DNA from: Tetragonia tetragonoides
Lineage: Eukaryota; Streptophyta; Magnoliopsida; Caryophyllales; Aizoaceae
Direction of reading: 5' to 3'
Length of the DNA: 64,000 bases
Assembly (NCBI GenBank): GCA_038025085.1
Contig: CM076153.1
Coordinates: forward strand, 5,177,501 to 5,241,500
In this document: piece by piece, positions 62,055 to 64,000 of the stretch
How positions within the stretch are numbered: position 1 is the first letter of the stretch
Layout: each line of letters opens with the position of its first letter
Position numbers and translations under genes: made by a program
Notes under the pieces: model-generated
Told to the model about the DNA's origin: nothing
The model's input: only the letters and a program-made list of their open reading frames with translations
The model's database searches: none

Positions 62055-63081
62055 ATTCGGGTTATTGTATGGTACTACACTACTACCACCTGTTCATACG
62101 TGGGGTAGTGACCTCAACTAATTCCACACGATAGATATAGATTAAGGTTGTTGTCTTACATTTTAATGGGTAAATTTATGACTCGTCAACTATTTCATTA
62201 ATATATATTGCTTCATCCAATAAGAACATTATTTGATCGCTGAGATTGGGATTTTGACAATGTAAATTAAATGGATAAAGACAAGACAAATGTTGTAACA
62301 ATACTACCAAAGACGAAGGAGTGATAAGGTTTTGAAATGCTGATTATCTCGATTTAGTTGTTTATAACTTATAAGAATGTACGATTGAACGATGAGTCTA
62401 CGTTTCAGATTCAGGTTGGCTTGGTTTGTCCCTCATTCCTGTGGACTAATTCACCGGGAACTCTCTTTTATTTGCAGTGGACCAACAACGAACAAAATGA
62501 ACTACAGTTTCTAAATCCATTTCTCCAGTTTCTTTGAAGCACTTGCATAGTTTGGGCTAATTTTGATCAAATGAACCATGTCTTGATGTCTATGTCAAGT
62601 TATCTAGAGATTGAAGGCCCACAAGCTGGGTTACAGGATAAACTAAGAACATAAGGACCTCTGAAGTCTGAACATTAGTAAGAGTTTACAGCAGAACACT
62701 ACAGACGTTGAATTTGAGGATATAGGTTGAGTTTACAGTTATGTTGGTGTTATAAAAGGTGCAGGTGGTCTCGAAAATCAAACAGTTTCGATAGTTTACC
62801 TTAAGATGCTGCTAACAGAATTGCAACCGTTTTGAACTTTGTCTATTCCGTGCTCACAAAGAAGGTATACAGGAACGAGCATCTCTTCATGCCATAATGA
62901 AATTAATCAAACAATTATGAGAAATTGCATCAAAGTTAGGAGATATCAAAACTGCAAATAACTTCCATGGCTAAAAAGAATGACTATACTGATATTACCA
63001 AAAAAGAGTTGTATAACAGCACAAGTGATTGTCAAGAGGTTATACTCCTCGAATTACATTGACAAGTGAAAAAGGCAGACT
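62055..63081. other. 3' flank of plastid bS20 gene
   Basis: About 1 kb of AT-rich sequence. The part next to 63081 should be the 3' UTR of the minus-strand gene. Nothing else is recognised. Confidence 0.5.
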
Positions 63082-63315
63082 CTACACAGTTGTTGATGCT
63101 GGAGCAGGGGTGTACCAGCCGTGGTGGATCTCCACAGCCTTCTTGCTTCTAGCAAGCCGAGATTTACGATTTGCAGCGGTGTTACGGTGTATGGTTCCTT
63201 TCACCACTGCCTTGTCAATGGCAGAATAAGCTTCGGCGATTAGATTCTCTATTGGTACAATTTCTTCAGCGGCTGCACCACTCTTCTTCTTGAGCACTTC
63301 CAAAGCCTCCAATAC
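63082..63315 (-). CDS. RPS20: Plastid ribosomal protein bS20, last exon (partial)
   Basis: A single exon (acceptor TTCAG at 63320-63316, phase 0) encoding 77 C-terminal residues and a stop. VLEALEVLKKKSGA, ENLIAEAYSAIDKAVVKGTI and HRNTAANRKSRLARSKKAVE, then IHHGWYTPAPA, match the nuclear-encoded chloroplast 30S protein S20, which binds 16S rRNA early in small-subunit assembly. The preceding exons, which carry the transit peptide and the basic N-terminal helix, are not found in the remaining 685 bp, so they must lie beyond the window edge. No defects are visible in this exon. Confidence 0.88.
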   Translation of the reverse strand, partial: VLEALEVLKKKSGAAAEEIVPIENLIAEAYSAIDKAVVKGTIHRNTAANRKSRLARSKKAVEIHHGWYTPAPASTTV

Positions 63316-64000
63316 CTGAAATTCAATTAGTAGTATTTATATATTTTTTGTTCTTGGAGAAAAATTAGTAGTATTTATTGATAAGCACATTGCAATCAGA
63401 GCAGTAGGGAAAGTTGAAATCAACAAAAACATAGAAGAGCAGAACTCCTCTGTTATTGCTTAGAAACAACTGTACTGTGTCCACTAATCATAGTAATCAA
63501 CATTAATTTTTGCAAATACCTATCCTATTCAAACAATTTAAATTTCTAGGAACCAGCCATTCAAGTAAATTAGAATTCGGGGAACCAGAATCACTTTTTG
63601 CAAACTCATATTTCCTTGAAACTTGTTCGGAGCAATCTCAAATCTTTGAAAATAACAACAGCAAGCCAGAACCAACTCACATCGACTTCTAAGAGCTCAG
63701 AGACACGAACACTGAACTGCTTCCTGAGGATACTTAAAAGCTCCGTATAGATCTATTTCATGGTAATGTTTCCAGTCTCTATAAGAGGCAAACTCATGCA
63801 GACAAGCATAACCGAAATAATTGGTCACATTTGAGAGTTCTTACACGCAAACTCCACTGTGATCCGTATAAACTCCATTTGGACTTTACTAACACAGAAG
63901 CTTGGTTATCTGAGCTGTACAATTTCAATCGAGAAGGCAACAACAGGAGATGCTTTTCATTTAAGCCATGGTACAACTACTAGAGCTTTCCCCAAGTATT
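63316..64000 (-). other. Intron of RPS20 running to the window edge
   Basis: No exon resembling the central part of bS20 is found here. A short open stretch at 63688-63752 with splice-like ends was examined and does not match the family. Confidence 0.55.

Noticed and set aside
63688..63752. Possible upstream exon of RPS20
   Set aside because: It has splice-like ends, but its translation does not resemble the basic central part of bS20 expected before VLEALE. The true exon probably lies beyond the window.

Overview
The window is nuclear DNA of a flowering plant, almost certainly a eudicot. It is AT-rich, genes are split by GT-AG introns, coding islands sit among retroposons and MITEs, and the gene families recognised are plant ones (GDSL lipase, PRA1, plastid bS20, class II ERF, phytoglobin). 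The species cannot be fixed from the sequence alone.

Layout. 107-1288 (+): the 3' four exons of a GDSL esterase/lipase. 1777-10855 (-): a complete four-exon PRA1-family gene whose second intron is 6,968 bp and carries a Stowaway-type MITE plus two arrays of a ~310-bp tandem repeat. 11922-20617 (+): a seven-exon PrmA-type ribosomal protein L11 methyltransferase with three SINE-like insertions and a third array (opposite orientation) in its introns. 21924-23292 (-): a two-exon gene for a small single-span membrane protein. 24640-26815: a fourth array. 27384-27456 (+): tRNA-Arg(TCT). 29158-29827 (+): a damaged PNO1 (KH-domain ribosome-assembly factor) copy. 31127-32422 (+): a four-exon phytoglobin pseudogene. 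33978-36044 (-): a three-exon Lys/Arg/Ser-rich nuclear protein. 38753-41701 (+): a five-exon Yippee-like zinc protein. 48635-49249 (-): an intronless ERF repressor with a terminal EAR motif. 49880-55366 (-): a 5'-truncated, dead LINE. 58256-59563: two hAT-like elements back to back at one target. 59783-62054: a 2.3-kb inverted-repeat element. 63082-63315 (-): the last exon of plastid ribosomal protein bS20.

The intact genes are unrelated housekeeping or regulatory genes and show no common pathway. PrmA, bS20 and PNO1 all touch ribosome biology, but they are not adjacent, and nothing here indicates coordination. PRA1 and PrmA are divergent and share a 1.07-kb upstream region.

The most unusual structure is the ~310-bp repeat family. 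Four arrays lie within 24 kb. Two of them show clear alternation of two unit types (dimeric higher-order period ~620-630 bp). Three end in the same variant last unit followed by the same ~300-350-bp AT-rich tail, as though 'array + tail' were one repeatedly copied module. Two modules lie in one intron and a related array in an intron of the neighbouring gene. I do not recognise this family. All gene models were built by eye from reading frames, splice signals and family resemblance; no database search was possible.
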